A stretch of 8,875 bases of DNA from an uncultured Desulfobacterales bacterium (GTDB lineage Bacteria > Desulfobacterota > Desulfobacteria > Desulfobacterales > G020354645), in NCBI GenBank assembly GCA_947259865.1, contig CAMYNZ010000141.1, forward strand, positions 1 through 8,875, given 5' to 3'. The notes under the pieces were generated by a model. The model saw only the letters and a program-made list of their open reading frames with translations, was not told the origin of the DNA and did not search any database. Shown in pieces: positions 7,029 through 8,875 of this stretch (position 1 is its first letter; each line of letters opens with the position of its first letter). The translations under genes and the position numbers were made by a program.

Positions 7029-7162
7029 TATTCGCACACGCAGAACAATACAAAAGAATCCGAACAACACAACACAATCATACCCCAAAAAACGGTTCGT
7101 CTGCTAGAAATTTAAGTTTGAAAGTGCTGATAAAAAAAAATAATAACTTCCTAGTCGACCAT

Positions 7163-7186
7163 TCCTTGTATATTTTATATCAGGGA
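7163..7186 (+). promoter_or_regulatory. Hairpin covering the Shine-Dalgarno of the CNNM/CorC gene
   Basis: The ribosome binding site AGGGA (7182-7186) lies 8 nt before the ATG at 7195. In RNA, 7163-7168 (UCCUUG) pairs with 7181-7186 (CAGGGA) with one G-U pair. After a bulged U at 7169, AUAU (7170-7173) pairs with AUAU (7177-7180) around a UUU loop. The whole Shine-Dalgarno would be inside a 10-bp AU-rich stem. This suggests translational control, for example a temperature- or ligand-sensitive switch; that role is inference. Confidence 0.45.
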
Positions 7187-7194
7187 CTCACTGA

Positions 7195-8415
7195 ATGTTA
7201 GACCAAATCATTGTCCTAATTGCCCTAATTTTAATGTCAGGGTTTTTCTCCTCCGCCGAAACAGCTCTGTTTTCCATCAGCAATGTAAAAGCCAGACACA
7301 TCGCCAAAAGCAGGAGCAAAAGAAATACGCTGATAAAAAAAATGAAAGAAGATCCCCACAAACTTCTTTCAACCATCCTTATCGGCAACAATCTGGTGAA
7401 TGTGGCTGCCTCAGCTCTGGCCACCGCCCTTGCGATAGAACTGGCCGCAAACCATGCGGTGGGAATCGCTACCGGGGTCATGACCTTGGCAATCCTGATC
7501 TTCGGTGAAATCTTTCCCAAATCCATTGCGACCCGCAACAATATCTTAATCGCCAGGATGGTAATCATTCCCCTGCACTGGCTCTCAATTTTGTTTTCAC
7601 CGATGATCATGTTTCTGAATTTCATTCCCCAAATAACCAATAAGATACAAAAAAAGCATCGGGTCACCGAAGAGGAGCTCAAAACTTTTGTCGAAGTGGT
7701 TGAAGAGGAGGGCGAGATAAAGCAAGTTGAAAAAGAACTCATTAAAAATATATTCGAGTTTGATGATACGAATGCTTCTGAAATCATGACGCCCAGGGGA
7801 GACATGTTTGTCGTCGATGCCGATGAAGAGCTGGATTTAGAGGCGATCATCCAGTCCGGTTATACCCGAATCCCTGTGATACAAGGCGATATTGACCATG
7901 TGGTCGGCATCCTGAATATCAAAGATCTATTCATGGAACAGGCCAAAGGCAATGGAGAGATAGATGTTCGCAAAATGATGAATAAGCCTTATTTTGTGCC
8001 GGAATACAAAAAACTGGATTCTTTACTTCATCAATTCAAAAAGAGAAAACAACACATGGCCATCATTGTTGATGAACATGGGGGCGTATCCGGCCTGATA
8101 ACCCTTGAAGACGCCCTTGAGGAAATTGTCGGAGAAATCGTGGATGAGACCGACAAAGATGAACCTCAAATTATCAGGGTAAAGCCCGATGAGTGGATTG
8201 TCCCCGGTAAATCAGAAATTGAAGAAGTTAATGAGAAAATACCCATGAATATTCCGGATTCCAAGGAATACGACACGTTTTCGGGATATATTTTAGACAC
8301 GATTGAACGGATCCCCAGGGAAAATGAAGAGATATCAGTTGGAAAATTTCTGGTTACCGTCAAAGAGATGGACGGCATTCGCATCAGAGAATACCACGTA
8401 AGGCAAGAAACTTAG
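7195..8415 (+). CDS. CNNM/CorC (HlyC/CorC) family transporter-like protein
   Basis: The 406-aa protein has the standard three-part layout of the family. The DUF21/CNNM membrane domain (about 1-150) carries SSAETA (19-24), GNNLVN (64-69) and GEIFPKS (104-110), the conserved stretches at the ion site. A pair of CBS domains covers about 198-318 (IMTPRGDMF, then RKQHMAIIVDEHGGVSGLIT and LEDALEEIVGEI). A C-terminal CorC_HlyC domain covers about 325-404. Related bacterial CorC and MpfA proteins and the CNNM proteins are linked to Mg2+ export, with nucleotide binding to the CBS pair; older annotations say hemolysin, which is not supported here. Start ATG 7195 has AGGGA 8 nt upstream. The gene has its own promoter and a long leader, and is followed directly by repeats in a convergent gap. 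Mg2+ or Co2+ as substrate is by family only. Confidence 0.93.
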   Translation: MLDQIIVLIALILMSGFFSSAETALFSISNVKARHIAKSRSKRNTLIKKMKEDPHKLLSTILIGNNLVNVAASALATALAIELAANHAVGIATGVMTLAILIFGEIFPKSIATRNNILIARMVIIPLHWLSILFSPMIMFLNFIPQITNKIQKKHRVTEEELKTFVEVVEEEGEIKQVEKELIKNIFEFDDTNASEIMTPRGDMFVVDADEELDLEAIIQSGYTRIPVIQGDIDHVVGILNIKDLFMEQAKGNGEIDVRKMMNKPYFVPEYKKLDSLLHQFKKRKQHMAIIVDEHGGVSGLITLEDALEEIVGEIVDETDKDEPQIIRVKPDEWIVPGKSEIEEVNEKIPMNIPDSKEYDTFSGYILDTIERIPRENEEISVGKFLVTVKEMDGIRIREYHVRQET

Positions 8416-8417
8416 CA

Positions 8418-8498
8418 GTGATTTCAAAACCACGCCTAAGGCGGACAAGCCCCATCTGGGCTCACTGGCTGTCTTGCAAACCTCTTGAAATTAATCAC
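8418..8498. repeat. Small inverted-repeat element after the CorC gene, with REP motif
   Basis: GTGATTTCAA (8418-8427) matches the reverse complement of 8485-8498 (GTGATTAATTTCAA) if four bases are gapped; ATTTCAA/TTGAAAT alone is a perfect 7-bp pair. Inside are a CGCC/GGCG mini-hairpin (8433-8443), the REP motif GGCGGACAAGC (8440-8450), identical to 155-165, and an AGCCC/GGGCT hairpin further on. It begins two bases after the CorC stop codon and could affect the 3' end of that transcript. There is no T-run, so it is not called a terminator. Confidence 0.5.
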
Positions 8499-8517
8499 AT
8501 GTAATGGGTTGGGTCCG

Positions 8518-8602
8518 TTGAGCCCCTTGCTCCCGCTTATAGCGGGATTAAAGTTCGGATGGTTTCCTTTTTATTACGGGCTCAATCCCGCTGCAAGCGG
8601 GA
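8518..8602. repeat. Paired REP-like hairpins TCCCGCT-N3-AGCGGGA
   Basis: Two 17-bp hairpins have identical stems: TCCCGCT/AGCGGGA at 8531-8547 (loop TAT) and at 8586-8602 (loop GCA). The first is enclosed by a perfect 8-bp inverted repeat, TTGAGCCC (8518-8525) and GGGCTCAA (8578-8585). A related CCCGC/GCGGG hairpin is in copy A at 65-78, also followed by TAA a few bases later. A further imperfect pair, GTTCGGATGG (from 8553) with CCCATCGAAC (ending 8640), partly overlaps. The arrangement resembles a BIME-like REP pair in a convergent gap. The rest of the gap to 8693 shows no gene. Confidence 0.6.
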
Positions 8603-8693
8603 CTAACCGGCTAACCAAAAATTGTGCCTTCCCATCGAACCGAATATCATTTTTTAAAGCGTTCCCGGTCATGTGAGAAAAAACCTCAGAAAA

Positions 8694-8875
8694 CTAGAGC
8701 ACTTCCGTCATCCGCTGCAGATCCTGCTTTTTACCCATTACAACAATAACATCTCCGACATCCAGCTGTTCCGAAGGCAGGGGGTTAAAAATCATCTCGT
8801 CACTCAGTTTTTTGATGGCCACGATAATCACGCCGAAGTTCTGCCTCAGATGGCTATCAATCAGGTTTTTCCCGA
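8694..8875 (-). CDS. Potassium channel/TrkA-type protein, C-terminal RCK_C (TrkA-C) domain, partial
   Basis: Only the last 59 residues are inside the window; the gene continues past the right edge. They read GKNLIDSHLRQNFGVIIVAI, then a short charged stretch, FNPLPSEQLDVGDVIVVMGK and QDLQRMTEVL before a TAG stop. This is the typical TrkA-C (RCK_C) domain: the LRQNFGVIIVAI strand, the PLPSEQLDVGDVIVV turn and strand, and a closing helix. The domain binds regulatory ligands on RCK-gated potassium channels and Trk uptake proteins. A Kch-like channel with ion channel, TrkA-N and TrkA-C domains is likely, but TrkA itself or another TrkA-C protein cannot be ruled out. It converges with the CorC gene across the REP cluster. 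Confidence 0.78.
   Translation of the reverse strand, partial: GKNLIDSHLRQNFGVIIVAIKKLSDEMIFNPLPSEQLDVGDVIVVMGKKQDLQRMTEVL

Noticed and set aside
7113..7123. A further end of the hairpin element (AAGTTTGAAAG) in the CorC leader
   Set aside because: Only a short partial match with no partner end and none of the internal blocks of copies A and B.
7188..7850. 220-codon minus-strand frame opposite the CorC gene
   Set aside because: It is a low-complexity Ser/Ile/Leu-rich antisense frame fully overlapping a well-supported CNNM/CorC gene, with no family resemblance.
8518..8602. A CRISPR array
   Set aside because: The repeats are short hairpins with unequal surroundings, only two units, no uniform spacers and no cas gene.
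8485..8676. 63-codon plus-strand frame in the last gap
   Set aside because: It consists almost entirely of the REP-like hairpins, with no credible ribosome binding site or protein-like conservation.

Overview
The window looks like a piece of chromosome from a Gram-negative deltaproteobacterium-type organism, probably an uncultured Desulfobacterota (Desulfobacterales-like). This is inferred from the gene mix (RecD2-type helicase, DUF1178 protein, YgiM-type SH3 protein, long MscS-type channel, CNNM/CorC protein, RCK-type potassium channel), the moderate GC content, the outer-envelope proteins, and intergenic gaps filled with palindromic repeats. No rRNA, tRNA, phage gene, transposase or CRISPR array is visible.

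Layout: 1-263 is a 210-bp hairpin repeat (copy A) in front of recD2 (264-2465, +). 2466-2863 is a convergent gap with an inverted second copy (copy B) of that repeat. The DUF1178 zinc-ribbon protein is at 2864-3283 (-). 3284-3527 is a divergent promoter region. The YgiM/TIGR04211-type SH3 and coiled-coil membrane protein is at 3528-4205 (+). 4206-4596 holds a 204-bp MITE-like element with 17-bp terminal inverted repeats, then a possible operator or promoter. A mechanosensitive channel with a very long periplasmic coiled coil is at 4597-6879 (+). 6880-7194 carries a strong-looking sigma70 promoter and a long leader ending in a hairpin that covers the ribosome binding site. The CNNM/CorC-type membrane protein is at 7195-8415 (+). 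8416-8693 is a convergent gap packed with REP-like hairpins. The C-terminal end of a TrkA-C/RCK potassium channel gene (-) runs off the right edge.

The genes do not form one operon: every gap exceeds 200 bp and strands alternate. There is a loose theme of ion and envelope homeostasis (MscS-type channel, CNNM/CorC, potassium channel, YgiM-type protein), but no shared pathway can be shown.

The least ordinary content is non-coding: (i) a long-hairpin element family present as two inverted copies bracketing recD2; (ii) a smaller REP-like palindrome with a conserved GGCGGACAAGC flank, found in three different repeat backgrounds; (iii) the 204-bp MITE-like element; (iv) a possible translational switch before the CorC gene. 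No new protein-based system is evident.
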